In this document: piece by piece, positions 49,601 through 64,000 of the stretch
Layout of the letters: every line of letters begins with the position of its first letter
Position numbering within the stretch: position 1 is the first letter of the stretch
Assembly (NCBI GenBank): GCA_946807835.1
Contig: OX327700.1
Location: 29,198,801-29,262,800, forward strand
Length of the DNA stretch: 64,000 nt
Direction: 5' to 3'
From: Ailanthus altissimus
Taxonomy: Eukaryota; Streptophyta; Magnoliopsida; Sapindales; Simaroubaceae
Notes under the pieces: generated by a model
What the model was told of the DNA's origin: nothing
The model's input: the letters and a program-made list of their open reading frames with translations, nothing else
Databases searched by the model: none
Translations under genes and position numbers: made by a program

Positions 49601-50384
49601 TGAAAAATGTTTTCATTTTTAGGGGTGGAAGATTCGGCCACTTGATAATGGATGAGGAGGAGAGCAATTTTGGCAATTGTTGGAGAATTGTTCATCTTCT
49701 CCACGGATAAGAGAGAGTATTTTGCAAGAGTTGTAAAAACTCTTCATTTCTTTCATTTTCTTAATGATTGGCCGACCATGGCAAGTAAGAGAAAAGAGAA
49801 AATGTTTATTTCCTTGTTTTATTTGCAAGGCTAAATAAAAGAGAAAAAGAAAATTTTGTTCTTACAAAAGTTGTACGAAACAAATTTCTAGTTTTTGAAA
49901 CAAATATTATTAGTTAAAGTGTTTAACTAATTATCTCAAACTTAAAGAGTTTAAGCTATGGTTAAGAGTTAACCAAGGTAATTAAGAGTTAATCACCATG
50001 GTGTTTAAGAGTTAAACACTATTGCTGGAAATTGAAGCTGTTATTCTAGCGATCTAAGCCTATCCCAGTTGAATTCTAGAATTACCAATGAGTATGCTTT
50101 ATGATGGACTCCGGTTTAATAATTTTCAAAGGCTTGACAGGTGATATTCTCAATCATTAGTATTAATTTGATTAAAATGTTTTGTATTTTATTCATTAGC
50201 GTAATGAATAAAATTTATCGTGTTCATTTTTAGAAAATTAGATTTCTAACTTTCGCTGCAAATATTTATGTATAAGATACATAAATGATGTATATATATA
50301 TATAATTTTTAAAACGGACACATGTACCACATGCACACACTTATAGGTTTAGGTTGTGAATCGGGATAAACTGACACCTTAACA
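46646..50384 (+). mobile_element. Enlarged solo LTR (copia family) carrying pararetrovirus-like block
   Basis: Starts TGTTGGAGTTGGTGTTTATG and ends GATAAACTGACACCTTAACA, flanked by ATAAG at 46641-46645 and 50385-50389, a perfect 5-bp target duplication. Positions 46646-48000 align with the first ~1350 bases of the LTR at 50940-52999, and the last ~450 bases resemble that LTR's 3' part (GTTGGTGAC-type region lost, AATATTTATG..CACACACTTATAGG end kept). Between them lie about 1.2-1.6 kb foreign to the other copies, holding minus-strand pararetrovirus-like coding remnants. Only one LTR is present, so it is a solo LTR, 3739 bases in all. Confidence 0.75.
48459..49430 (-). pseudogene. Endogenous pararetrovirus-like (Caulimoviridae-type) coding remnants
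   Basis: Three overlapping minus-strand pieces. First, 49430-49161 has a coat-protein-like LHNLRCKRLHDFKWYKDIF, followed by VMQRNDNN. Second, 49230-49080 has RWQALLSVFYFDIEHISGKE followed by a FLTREF end, the form seen at the end of pararetroviral RNase H. Third, 49011-48470 has a Pro/Ser/Asn-rich part, then VSKEYFERFFALEPSLIEQN and NTFYEFILID. The coat-like and RNase H pieces abut in different frames, so the reverse transcriptase between them has been deleted. All frames are broken and incapable of function. Family-level assignment is from motif memory only. Confidence 0.55.
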
Positions 50385-50939
50385 ATAAGGACATGCCCAA
50401 AATTAACCAAAAGAAATATGAAATCATAGAGGCAAAAATAGATAAGCTATTCAATGTCACTTTCATTTGAGAAGCCTATTATTTAGAATGGATTTCCAAT
50501 GTAGTGTTGGTCAAAACATCAAATGGCAAGTGGTTCATATGTGTGGACTTTACAAACATTAACAATGCTTGTTTTAAGGACAAATTTTCCCTTTCAGGGT
50601 ATAATCAGATAATGTCAAAACATGACTTCCTGAGCTTTATAGACCCGTTTCAGGGTATAATCAGATAAGGAAATACGACATTCATTACCAATCGAGGTTT
50701 GTACTATTACAAAGTAATGCCTTTTAGACTCAAGAACGTTATACCTTTCAAACTCAAGAATGCTGAAGTCACTTACCAACTACTAGTGAACAAGCTTTAA
50801 AAACTAAATTAGAAAAACTATGAAAGTCTAATGGATGACATGATCACTAAATTGGTGCTGACTGTTAACCATGTGGCGGACCTTAGAGGAATGTTGAAGT
50901 GCTAATAAAATATAACATGAAGTTGATTATAGAAAAAAT
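50385..50939 (+). pseudogene. Ty3/gypsy element, reverse transcriptase part
   Basis: Continues the element broken at 46645. It reads KDMPKINQKKYEIIEAKIDK, then EWISNVVLVKTSNGKWFICV and DFTNINNACFKDKFSL, the start of the gypsy RT. Then come LSFIDPFQGYNQIR and KVMPFRLKN, which correspond to the fingers and palm. A duplicated half-block (CCGTTTCAGGGTATAATCAGATAA near 50645, repeating 50597) and stop codons damage it. The second solo LTR interrupts it at 50939. Confidence 0.85.
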
Positions 50940-52999
50940 TGTTAGGGTCGGTGCTTACGTGCCATCCCTGAATGTACATATACTTGTATATTTATACAAG
51001 TGTACATTCTCATTAAATTGCTAATACCTATTAATATGGTACTATACATGTAACGTTATAGACATTGTATGATCTGAAGGAGTTCAGATCAGATCTAAAG
51101 AAGTTTAGATCAGATCTAAAAGAGTTCAGATAATGGCTCATAGTTAGCCAAGCTGAGAGATATAAATACTAAATGTTAGTACAACTAAGTGTTAGCTGGT
51201 GAAAATACTCAGCAGATCCAAAAGTTGGAGCCTTGTTTGTAACGGGACATAGACCTGGGAATATACTAGTAACTGCATATTTATAAGAGTTGCAATCGGG
51301 TGCTAGGAAATGCTAGTTGCGCAAGTATGTTCTCGAATAATTGTCCTTGATCTATTTCTGTCGATGTGGGTCTGTCGGTGGATACCTTTATATATTGATC
51401 AGCATATGTCGTATCTATAGGGTATAGATGGTTGTTCCTAGCCGACCGTGAGCTTGAAGCTCGTATTGACATATGGGTATCTAATTAGGATTGGATATGA
51501 GACAGACTTACAAGGGACTTCAATAGACACCCTATGTAAGCCGTCCACGGAGGGTTCTCTCGAGTTGAGTAATATACGTGATCCTTTGGCCTAAGTGCCA
51601 CGGTGGGCTTGTAAGTGATCCACTATACTTTGATTCTACGTATATCACAGATCTTTCATGGTGTGACCGCTGGGTGTCGTTGGGTATGGTCCGATGCTTA
51701 TAATGTTTGGTGTGTACAAATATGGGATTCGTCAGCTCACATAAGGAGTTAGATATCCAAATGTTTCGAGACCGTATCTCAAAAAGTCTTGTGACCATAA
51801 GCAATCATCCCGAGAAAGAGTTCTGTCAGGGTGGAATAGTATAACAAATGAGTTTGCGCATATTGTTCAGTGAGATACAAGTTTAGAGATAAGATATGAA
51901 TGAGAATAAGGGTATTTGACGGTGATAATCTATATCCTTGCATATCCAGGATATCATAACGGAATGATTATACGTAGGCATTGTAATCTCAACTTGCATG
52001 GTTCAATGCGCTGATTTGTATATCTGTGATGTGTGAGCGGGGCATTGCTCACGGACTCATGAAATAGTTTCATTTGACGAATCGGGCGTAGAACCTAGAA
52101 AGTCCCGCGATATAGAGTGTACTCGTTGTGCACTGGGGCAACGTACCAGATTAAAGTATTTAATCTAGCAATATTCAACAATACCACGGGAATGCGTGCG
52201 TGCTTGTATTTAAGTGTTAAATAAATAATTAGTCAATAATTATTATTTACTAATTGTATAATGACACATGACGCATTGTGGACTTTCGGTTGAGTTTACC
52301 TAAGTGCGGATTTGATGGGACCCACTAAGAGGTAACCTTGCTAACTATTTATGAGGGGCAAAATGGTCATTTCACACTTTAATTATTTAATAGTTAAATA
52401 ATCAAAATATTTCTCTTATTATATATTATTAATATTATATTATTATTTTATTATATATATATATAAAGTCATAGAGATGGAAATTGGTGTGTTTTGGCCA
52501 AATTTGGCTGAGAGAAATGGAGAAGAAAAAGAAAGAAAAAGAAAGAAGAAGAAGAAGAGAAGAAGAAAAAAGGGAGGGAAAATAAAATTGTTTTATTTTA
52601 TATATGCTTTTAATTGGAACAATTGTGAATTGCTTTAAATTCTCCATTTCTTATCCTTTTGGATAAAAGGATAAAAACACACACCAGCTATTTTGGGGTT
52701 TAAAAGTTAAACCTAGTGCTGCGAAGAGGGTTGCTGTTTTAGCTCACCAAGCCTACCGTGTTGGTGACTATAATTGCCCGTGAGTTGGTCTCTATGCAGA
52801 TTGAAGAAATACATGTATAACGTTACACGTTGAGGTGAGTTCTCTATCCTATTAATATATTAATGTGATTAATATATTTATTTATTGTGTTTATTGTTTA
52901 ATTTAAACGCTTCTGCCGCGTATAATATGTATGTGATATGTATTTTAAGCAATAAACACAATTGCACATACATACACTCACATATATTAGATCCCAACA
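50940..52999 (+). mobile_element. Solo LTR of the Ty1/copia family
   Basis: Starts TGTTAGGGTCGGTGCTTACG and ends TATTAGATCCCAACA, 2060 bases, flanked by AAAAT at 50935-50939 and 53000-53004, a perfect target duplication. It is the only full-length copy of this LTR in the window and the reference for the copies at 1552-3147, 7504-8589 and 46646-50384. It contains an (ATT)n/(TA)n tract near 52420-52465 and a GA-rich run at 52510-52580. No internal region follows, hence a solo LTR formed by LTR-LTR recombination. Confidence 0.88.
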
Positions 53000-53645
53000 A
53001 AAATGTACTTTTAAATTGACATAGGGGAAATTATTAGGGTTGTTATATAAAAAAGAGGAATTTAAGCTAATTTTAACAAGATTAGAGTCATCAAAAAAAT
53101 AATTTTTTGAAAATAGTTAAGAATATAGTATAAATAGTGATTATATTGAATAGATTTTTCTCCAAGACTATTGACTGCTACAAGTCATTCTTCAAAGCCT
53201 TAAAGGTTGGAAATAGTACTCCAAAATGCGCATAAGACTTTTAGAATTTGAAGAAGTACTTAAAGGAGTCTTTATTGCTTGTTAGCCCCCACCCGAGTGA
53301 TGTGCTTTATATATACTTAGCCATGTTTAAAATTGTCCTAATTGAGTGCTAATTTAGAAGAAGTTGATAAAACTCAGATAGATATATTATGTTAGCAAAG
53401 TCTTATTTAGTATTGAGACGAGATATCTTCAGGTATAAAAGTTTGCCTTGATAATATTTATCTTAGCTACGAAACTATGTCCTTACTTCTAGGCCTACAC
53501 TATTGTCATCTTAACCAACCTACTACTAAGATAATCCTTTAAAATATATATATGTCAGGAAGACTCACGAGATAATTATATAAGTTGAGTGAGTTTGACA
53601 TTATTTATAGGCCTAGACCTTCCTCAATAAAAAAACTTTTCAAAT
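53000..53645 (+). pseudogene. Ty3/gypsy element, RT end and RNase H part
   Basis: Resumes after the second solo LTR with IDIGEIIRVVI and ANFNKIRVI, the thumb region. Then come FFSKTIDCYKSFFKALKVGN (53150) and LKKYLKESLLLVSPHPSDVL followed by YIYLAMF (53255-53330), the typical LK.YL..PP.L..P..GE.LYLYLA block. It ends with QLSEFDIIYRPRPS (53575-53625), the end of the gypsy RNase H. Stops are present. Integrase and the 3' end are not recognisable further right. Confidence 0.8.
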
Positions 53646-54334
53646 CCTTGTTCTTCACCTTCTAAATTATTATTGCATCCTTGTCTAGTTGTGCAGAACA
53701 CTCTGACACTTTGGTGTTGCTAATTATTCACAAGTTGCTTCCTTTCATGAGTTTAGATGTATCTAAACCTTTATAGACTTGAAAGGACTAGATGAATATG
53801 GACCTCATGTGGCTGGAATAGACCTAGATATAATCAATCCAATATCCTAATTGTATATTAACATTGTTTATAATAATCTAAACTTTAAATTGTAAGAAGA
53901 AATAAAGGAACAAACTTCCTTCGTAGCTAGGATGTTCATTGATCTTCCATTTACATAGAAAAACTGAATTATGTTTGGGTTGGAATTACAAATCTCACAA
54001 GAGTAGATATCATTTACTAGGTAGTTGATGCCAGATAGTTTGTACTCTATAATTTTCACATTTGCAATAATCAATAGACATCATATGAGATAAAGTAGCT
54101 TAAAAATATGAAAAGTTCTTAAAATATGACAAAGCACCTTTCGCAAGGGAATATAAAGCATATATAAATGTTATGTGGGAGATAAAAATAAACCAAGATA
54201 GGCTGTCAAGAACGTAAAGTATCTCAATGAAAACTATAGACATTATAATACCAAGGTTATTGAGCAAAACATTAATTAGATTAAAAAATAAATAACATCT
54301 TAGCAAGCGGGGTATTAGCCTTTTAAAACTTTGT
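53646..54334. other. AT-rich spacer, no gene recognised
   Basis: Possibly the remaining decayed 3' part of the gypsy element and the downstream flank of the SDR pseudogene. A minus-strand 68-codon open frame (53868-54074) shows no recognisable motif. Confidence 0.35.
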
Positions 54335-57637
<3,303 letters not shown>

Positions 57638-57680
57638 TCTCGATCTATTCTCTTCTTCTAGTATTGCTGCAGGCTATTAT

Positions 57681-58183
57681 TGTTGAAGAAGAATTGAGCT
57701 TCATACAAAAGAACTTATATTATTAACATAAAAAATATTATAAAGAGAGGAAATATTCAAAATACAACTCTTAAACACTTTTAAATTTTTTCTCACACAA
57801 ACAAAGCTCTAAAAGCTATTTTGGACACTCTTAGAAGCTTTGCTTCATTTATTTCTCTTCTTTACTTCTTGCACTCTTCACACTTCACTTGTTACCAATA
57901 CAAAAATTTAAGGGGTATTTATACTAACTCTTAATCAATCTACACCATACAAAGTGGTATACACCACTTTAATTTACACCACTCAAGTGTCTATTTACCT
58001 AACTTAATTTATTTAAATTAAAACCATATAAAATGCTTTTAATTAAAACCACACAAGTTTCTCTTTAATCAATCAATCCTTTATCTAACTTAAGAAACTT
58101 CTATGGGTTGGATTAAGGTTCTATGGAGTAGATTTGGGCTTGGGTCATTAATTTGGATCATTTAATAAGTTTAGTATTCAACA
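57681..58183 (-). repeat. 3' LTR of the copia element
   Basis: Direct repeat of 61252-61754 with scattered substitutions. It is bounded on the right (element interior) by a GGGGG-ending polypurine tract on the minus strand. Confidence 0.9.
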
Positions 58184-58938
58184 CCCCCTTAAACTTATTT
58201 TATGATACCAAGTGAATTCCTTAACTTCACAAAATCTTCTTGTTTGAGCGGCTTAGTAAATATGTCGACAACTTGATCTTGAAACTTCACATACTCCACT
58301 TGCACATCATTTCTTGTGATGCACTCCCTTATGTAGTGATAATGAGTATCGATGTGTTTATTTCGATAATGAAAAATAAGATTCTTTGTTAAAGCCATAG
58401 CTGACTTGTTATCAACATAAATTTTTGTTGGTACTTCTTGTAGCAATCCCAACTTCTACAACAAATATCTTAGTTAAATTACATGGTAAATAGATGAAGT
58501 AGCAGCTATATACTTAGCTTCACAGGTGAAAAGTGTAACAATTGGTTGTTTCTTTGACATCCATGTGAATGCAGTATCTCTCATAAAGAATATAAATCCA
58601 GTAGTGCTTTTTCTATCATCCAAATCTCCAACCCAATCGTTGTTGCTATATCTAACCAACTTGTAATTATTAGAAGAAGAATAAAACATATCAAAATCAA
58701 TTGTACCTTTGATATAACTTAGAATTCTCTTAGCAGACTTAAAATAAGTAGTTGTTAAATTCTTCATATAACAACTCACAAGTCTAGTAGCATCAAGAAT
58801 GTCAAGTCTTGTACATGTCAAGTATCTCAAGCTTCCATTTAAGCTTTTAAAGAGTGCTGGATCTACTTTTTCTTTATTATTCTTGGATAATTTGAGTTCG
58901 TGCACTACTGGTGTGCATATTGGTTTACAATTCTTCAT
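58184..58938 (-). pseudogene. Copia RT C-terminal end and RNase H
   Basis: Two open stretches in adjacent frames. 58938-58474 begins MKNCKPICTPVVHELKLSKN and contains GSLRYLTCTRLDI, then a DLDDRKSTTGFIFF block near 58620 and a CEAKYIAATSS motif near 58505. 58452-58195 has TKIYVDNKSAMALTKN and HIDTHYHYIRECI, followed by FTKPL. These are the standard marks of the copia RNase H end (DNKSA.., HI.., FTKPL). A stop between the two parts makes it non-functional. Confidence 0.85.
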
Positions 58939-59019
58939 CTTAAACTTCCTAAGAATCTTATTTGAGTCACTTTCTTGAGAGATAAAGATTTTATTTTCCC
59001 TTTGTTTTATATATAATCT

Positions 59020-60300
59020 TTAGAGTTGTTGTCATATCCAATGAAGATGAACTTCTTCCTTTTATCATTGAGCTTAGTTCTTTTCTCGTTCAGTACATGT
59101 ACATAAGCTATACTTTCAAAAACCCTTAGATGAAAGACACTAGGCTTTCTCATACTCTAAGATTCTTGCAGTGTCTTTCCCCATATACTTTTTGTTGGAG
59201 ATCGATTTAATAGGTACACGGTAGTTGCTATAACTTTGGCCTAAAACTCTTTTGGCATTCTCTTGCTTTTAAGCATGCTTCATGCCATATCGAGAATGGT
59301 TTTGTTTTTCTTCTCAGCCACTCTATTTTGTTAAAGGGATCTTAGAATTGTTAAAGGTTGACGTATCCCATTATCTTTACACTAACCTTGAAAATCTTTG
59401 AAAGCGAATTCTTCTCTACGATCAGATCTTATAGCCTTGATCTCACGTCTACTTTATTTCTCCATAGCAGTTATAAATTTGTTAAAAACTTCAAATGCTT
59501 TTGATTTTTTGCTTTAAGAAGTACACCCAAGTTTTTTTTTTGAAAAATCATCAATAAAGAGAAGAAAATAATTACTATTACTATGAGAACTTGGTTTGAT
59601 TAGACCACACACATTCGTGTGTATAAGCTCGAGAGACTTTATGGGCTCTTGAGTTTGACTCTTTTGGAAAGCTTTTTTAGAATTGCTTCCTAAATAAACA
59701 TCCTTCATATAGTTGATTGGGATGACTGATAAGTACTTCTTACCATTTCCTTTTTGGATAATAACTCTAGTCCTTCAAAATTAAGATGTTCGAATCGAAG
59801 GTGCCAAAGCCAAGATATATCTTTGTAACAGGCCTTCAAACATTTTGCAGCATCATTATCAAATTATTGTTATTATCTCTTATAGAAAGACTATTTTCTT
59901 TCATGTGAATATCATAGCCATAAATTTAAAATATTATTTTTCATGTTTGGAAAATAATAAACATTAGAGATGAATTGGTACTTTCCATCTTTTAAGCGGA
60001 TTAAGATATTACCTTTTCCTTTCACCGGTATTTTTGATTCATCTCCAAAAGAGACATTTTCGCTCACAGTTTCATCAAGTTCCACAAACATGTTTCTTTT
60101 TCTACACATATGATTGTTTGCGCCTGTGTCAAGGTACCACGTGTTGTCTTGTTCTGCAACATTGTCTTTATATACTAGCAACAAAGTAGCATCTCCTTGA
60201 TCTGCTTTCTCAACATAATTTTCTTTTTCTTCAACTTTGTTGTTAGAAGTTTTGCATTCAGAGGTATAATGCCTGTACTTCTGACATTTGTAGCATTGAA
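59020..60300 (-). pseudogene. Copia protease and integrase region
   Basis: TWYLDTGANNHMCRKRNMF near 60140 is the copia protease active site (DTGA), with VSFGDESKIPVKGKGNI following. MKDVYLGSNSKKAFQKS near 59700 and ELIHTNVCGLIKPSS then YFLLFIDDFSKK near 59620-59550 mark the integrase catalytic core (the first D of DDE is present in IDDFS). HTNVCG replaces the usual HTDVCG, a missing catalytic Asp. Further frame breaks run to about 59020. Confidence 0.85.
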
Positions 60301-61130
60301 CTTGAGACTTGTCATACCTTGAGTTTAAGTGTCCTCTTCCACGACCTCTACTTGAGCTTTCTCATTTTCTATTGTTGTTATTTTAATTCCAATCTCATCC
60401 ATGTCCATAACTTGTTCCTCAGCCACGACATTTTCCATGCTAGCTTTTTTCATTACCAAGATTTTCTTCTTTTTTATTGACTTGTATTTTCAAGAGTTGC
60501 TCCGTGATTCCTTGCTTATTCTTGTGCTTTTCTTTATATGCTTTCATTGATCCCATTAATCTCTCGATTGTCATTTCTTTCAAGTCTTTAGTTTCTTCAA
60601 TAATCCAACTACAAACTCAAATTTTGGATTTAACGAGTGAAGTACCTTCTCTATTATTCTTACATCTTCCAACTTTTCACAATTTCTTTTTAGTTGATTA
60701 GAAACGGCTAAGACTCTTGAGAAATATTAGAGATAAATTCAGATTCTTTCATATGTAGAGATTTAAATTCACCTCTTAATGTTTGAAGACGAACTTTTTT
60801 CACTTTTTCCACTCATTTGTAAGAGGTTTGAAGCTTCTCCCATGCTTGCTTGGCAGAAGTTGCATTTGAAATCTTCTCAAATCCGTCATCATCTTATGCT
60901 TGATAGATGAGGTAGAGAGCTTTCTTGTCTCTCCTTCTTGAATCCTTTAAATTTTCTTTTTATTGTTGGGTTAAAGTAGCCTCATCTTGTGGCTTACTAT
61001 AACCTTTTTTAACAACTTTCTAAATCTCATGTGCACTCAAAAGGACTTTTATCTTGATATTCTAATTTTCATAGTTATTGTTGTTGAGTGTAGGAAGTTA
61101 GAAGGATGATATACCATTATTAGCCATACT
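60300..61130 (-). pseudogene. Copia gag region (UBN2-type) with zinc knuckle
   Basis: Minus-strand text in changing frames. It starts MANNGISSF..LPTLNNNNYEN near 61127, then reads KKALYLIYQ, ISNATSAKQAWEKLQTSYK (60860), LQTLRGEFKSLHMKESEF (60790) and CEKLEDVRIIEKVLHSLNPK (60690-60620). These are UBN2/Retrotran_gag_2 marks. A damaged CxxC knuckle (KFNATNVRSTGIIPLNAK; C..C..H positions partly lost) follows near 60290. Several stops are present. Confidence 0.75.
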
Positions 61131-61251
61131 TTTAAATTTTGTAGAAACTTTCAGTATAGCCTAATGAAGCTTTAAGCATCTATTTTTAGTGATTCTTATA
61201 GCACCGTACTTGTTTCCTCAAGTTCTTGTAGCTTTAATTTTGATACCACTT

Positions 61252-61754
61252 TGTTGGAAAAGAATTGAGCTTCACATAAAAGAATTTATATTATTAGCAT
61301 AAAAAATATTACAAAGAGAGGGAACACTCAAAATACAACTTTTAAATACTCTTAAATTTTTTTCTCACACAAACAAATCTCTAAGAGTTATTTTGGATAC
61401 TCTTGGAAGCTTTGCTTCCTTTATTTCTCTTCCTCACTTCTTGCACTCTTTACACTTCACTTATTGCCAATGCTAAAACTTAAGAGGTATTTATACTAAC
61501 TCTTAATTAATTTATACCACATAAAGTGGTACACATCACTTTAATCTACACCACACAAGTGTCTATTTATCTAATTTAATATTTTTAAATTAAAATCATA
61601 CAAAACACTTTTAATTAAAATCACATAAGTATTTTCTTAACCAATTAATTCTTTACTTAACTTAAAAATTTTTTACGAATTAAATTAAAATTTTATGAAA
61701 TAAGTTTGAGCTTAGGTCATTAATTTGGGTCATCAAACAAATTTAGTAATCAAC
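61252..61754 (-). repeat. 5' LTR of the copia element
   Basis: Direct repeat of 57681-58183. It adjoins the primer-binding site and lies next to the ATTAT target duplication. Confidence 0.9.
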
Positions 61755-62302
61755 AATTATTGCTTTCAGTGGTTTTCGAAGGCAACAGATTACGTGGCAA
61801 CAAGTGACAGCGATATGTCAACCAATACTCTAAGTAGAAGATGGCCTCGGATAAAGACCTTCACACTAAATAAATCATTATATAAATTATTTATAAGGCA
61901 ACAAGTGGATGGCTTGCATTGATTTATTTGAAGCTGATGCATTTTTAATTAAGTTATCGTGAAACGAAGGTCAATTCTCAAACTGGCGATAATGTTAGCT
62001 AAGTTTTGTCATCTTGAAGTTGATAAATTAAATTTATTGGTTGTTAGGAACAAAGTTGAGATTAATAAAAAAAAAAGATAAGAGATGCAGTATGACAAAA
62101 AATTTTCAGTGGTTCAACTTAAATGTGAATCTACGTCTATTTTACCAAGCTCGATGAGCTTACTTACTTATATGGCACTATATAATAAATTTTACAATAA
62201 AAATATATAGAAGGAGGGCTTTTATTGAACATATATATAACACCCCAAAAAATAACAGATGTGTTATCAGTCTTATCTTTGATCTGAGAGCTTTATACTT
62301 GA
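61755..62302. other. Flank of the copia insertion, no gene recognised
   Basis: Probably the original upstream region of the SDR pseudogene, displaced by the copia element. 62040-62290 has TE-like words (TTCAGTGGTTCAACTT, TACCAAGCTCGATGAGCTTAC), but no boundaries were found. Confidence 0.35.
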
Positions 62303-63138
62303 TAGGGGTGGAACCAAGATTTAAGTTTTCGAGGGGGTGCAGGGGATTAATCATAAATTTATCTTAAAAATTAGTGATGATGTATAAATTACTAAATTTT
62401 AAGGTTTTTTTTTGAAAAATTAATCAATTATAAATGGTTTTTCCTACTTAAAAAAATAATGAAAATATTAAACAATAAACATGTATTGTAAATAAATTTA
62501 TATTTAAAATTAATAAATTTAAAACAAAAAGTATAAAGAATAAGATCTATAAATAAAATATATATAAAATTATAATAGTAAAATATTAATTTTTTTTTTA
62601 ATATATAAATAAAATTATTAAAATATGTAAAATTTTTTAACTTATTTCTTGGAGAATTTTTTTTCTTAGCGTTTGAGTTAGGAAGAATAGTTTGACATAA
62701 ATTAAAGAGAAAATAAAACTACCAATGTATGATGTTCCATAATTATAAATTTATTTATATAGTTTAAATATAAATTTTTTTCCTGTAAAAAAAGAACTAT
62801 AAGTGAAAATTTTTTTATATTAAAGAAAACATGTATAGATAAGACTGCTTATAGATATAAATTTTTTTTATTAAGATAAGATAATGGAGTTAAAATAAAT
62901 AAAATAGGATCATTTGTAAATTAAAAAATATTTTCTTAGAGAAAGACTTTAAAGTAGAGAAAGATGATATATTTTTATTAGTACGGATTACTTTTTAAAT
63001 TGACAATTTAACCTATTAAGTATAAGAATTTTGAAAGAAATTTGGGGCCAAATAGGCATTTTAATACTAAAAATTTATATACATAATACAAATTTAAGGG
63101 ACTATGACCCCTAAGCCCTATAATAAGTTCGCCCGTGA
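62303..63138. mobile_element. Probable hAT-like MITE, about 0.84 kb
   Basis: The left end TAGGGGTGGAACCAAGATTT..GAGGGGGTGCAGGGG and the right end ..ACTATGACCCCTAAGCCC..AAGTTCGCCCGTG are imperfect inverted complements. They have the GGGGYGGARCCA form common in plant hAT-derived MITEs. The interior is A/T-rich without coding content, and the target duplication is not clear. Confidence 0.5.
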
Positions 63139-63977
63139 TGATTGATGCCTCCTTTTTATAATTTTGCAATTTATTTATAGGGTAGTAGAAATGTGGAAGT
63201 CGTAGAATCTGAGCTAAATTGGGATATATAAAATGACTTTTTAAATTAAATTTGACATTTAGATTTTTGCTAAAATAAGGATAATAATTCTTCTATTTGC
63301 TTAAAACTTTTTTTTTAAATAGTCTTAATAAAATAAAACAGCCTTATAATAATTTGAACTTGCAAAGACAACAACAATAAAATTTTATCGATTAAATTAC
63401 ATGCTTTTTAGTTAGGTAATCTATTCAAATTCATTCAAACAACCCATTTTAGAAAGAAGGGACATAAAAGACAAAAAAGAAAAATATTCATCCAAGCAAT
63501 ATCTCACAAATTGCTTGGCGAGGTGTACTAAATCACACCAAGTAGTAAGCATTGGACAAGATGTTTGAAAAGGAAACAAATGATCTAAAATATGAATAGA
63601 ATGTAATTTGTAAATCATAACAAAGCTTTTTACACTATATTTATTGTGGGAGATTCATGTAAAATTACAGAATGGAGTACCTTTGATGAGGATCAGAGAG
63701 TTTGATGTTAGACATAAATATAGGATTTATACCTATATAATATAAAGTTTAGATTTATTATGTTAAATTATTAATATGGGTGTTGAAAAAAATATACATG
63801 AAAAATTCATAACAATTTGAACATAAGAAATTGCAACTTTCAATAAGAACACGAGAGTATAACGAATGCAGTTATCTCCATGATGAAACAAAAGAGAAGA
63901 GCTTTGGTCAAGAAAGTAAAAATTTTAAATACTTCCCAAACCGAAACAAGTAATCATATGAACATAGAGAGTTTTCT
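63139..63977. other. AT-rich region, no gene recognised
   Basis: No conserved protein on either strand. A minus-strand 65-codon frame (63421-63618) is not recognisable. Confidence 0.35.
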
Positions 63978-64000
63978 ATATATATATATATATATATATA
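63978..64000. repeat. (TA)n microsatellite at window end
   Basis: Uninterrupted TA repeat of at least 11 units running into the window edge, so its full length is unknown. Confidence 0.95.

Larger units (their letters stand above)
57681..61754 (-). mobile_element. Ty1/copia LTR retrotransposon lacking the RT core
   Basis: Minus-strand element with a 5' LTR (61252-61754) and 3' LTR (57681-58183), each 503 bases, starting TGTTG and ending AACA. The target duplication ATTAT (57676-57680 and 61755-61759) is perfect. The PBS next to the 5' LTR reads AAGTGGTATCAAAATT, initiator Met type. The PPT next to the 3' LTR reads AAGTTTAAGGGGG. The internal order is gag, protease, integrase, then RNase H, as in copia, but the text passes directly from the integrase end (FIGYDNNSK, about 59040) to the last RT residues (MKNCKPICTPV, 58938). 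About 1.1 kb or more of RT is therefore missing. Confidence 0.9.

Noticed and set aside
50645..50668. Second primer-binding site or LTR boundary
   Set aside because: It is only a short duplication of the RT text at 50597 (TTTCAGGGTATAATCAGATAA-like).

Overview
The window looks like nuclear DNA of a flowering plant, probably a eudicot. The evidence is GT-AG introns, very AT-rich spacers, plastid-targeted and CBP-type genes with plant-specific architecture, and many plant-type LTR retrotransposons, MULE fragments and MITE-like repeats. I cannot name the species. Every gene below was read by joining exons by eye at splice sites.

Layout. 1-13.7 kb is a pile of transposable elements: a partial gypsy-type LTR, a MULE transposase gene split in two by a TIR element, a decayed Ty1/copia element (1552-8589) inside that TIR element, a cluster of three SINE-like copies (8590-9150), and a second copy of the first LTR (12228-13673). 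13.7-18.4 kb holds a decayed DUF1985 (MULE/Ulp1-type) gene and two TIR-type repeats. 18.4-20.4 kb shows no gene.

20.4-43.2 kb is the gene island, with all three genes on the minus strand. From left to right: a small intact gene for a conserved, uncharacterised, probably plastid protein (20410-21305); an HCF173-like gene (22262-31478) with all 13 recognisable exons but three frameshifts, and a gag-only LTR retrotransposon in one intron; and an intact 16-exon CBP-type histone acetyltransferase gene, HAC1-like (32590-42504, 1769 aa). HCF173 is known to act in psbA mRNA translation for photosystem II, and HAC1 is a nuclear chromatin acetyltransferase. Nothing links the neighbours functionally.

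43.2-53.6 kb is again repeats: an inverted-repeat element, then one old Ty3/gypsy element (45.0-53.6 kb, + strand) cut by two solo LTRs of the same family as the 1.5-8.6 kb element. Each solo LTR has a perfect 5-bp target duplication. The first solo LTR is swollen to 3.7 kb and carries a block of pararetrovirus-like coding remnants on the opposite strand.

54.3-57.6 kb is a tropinone-reductase-like SDR pseudogene broken by a stop codon, a 1.3-kb poly(A) retroposon and a 34-bp duplication. 57.7-61.8 kb is a Ty1/copia element on the minus strand with both LTRs and a perfect target duplication but no reverse-transcriptase core. The last 2 kb is AT-rich, with a probable hAT-like MITE and a terminal (TA)n run. 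No rRNA, tRNA or CRISPR was found.
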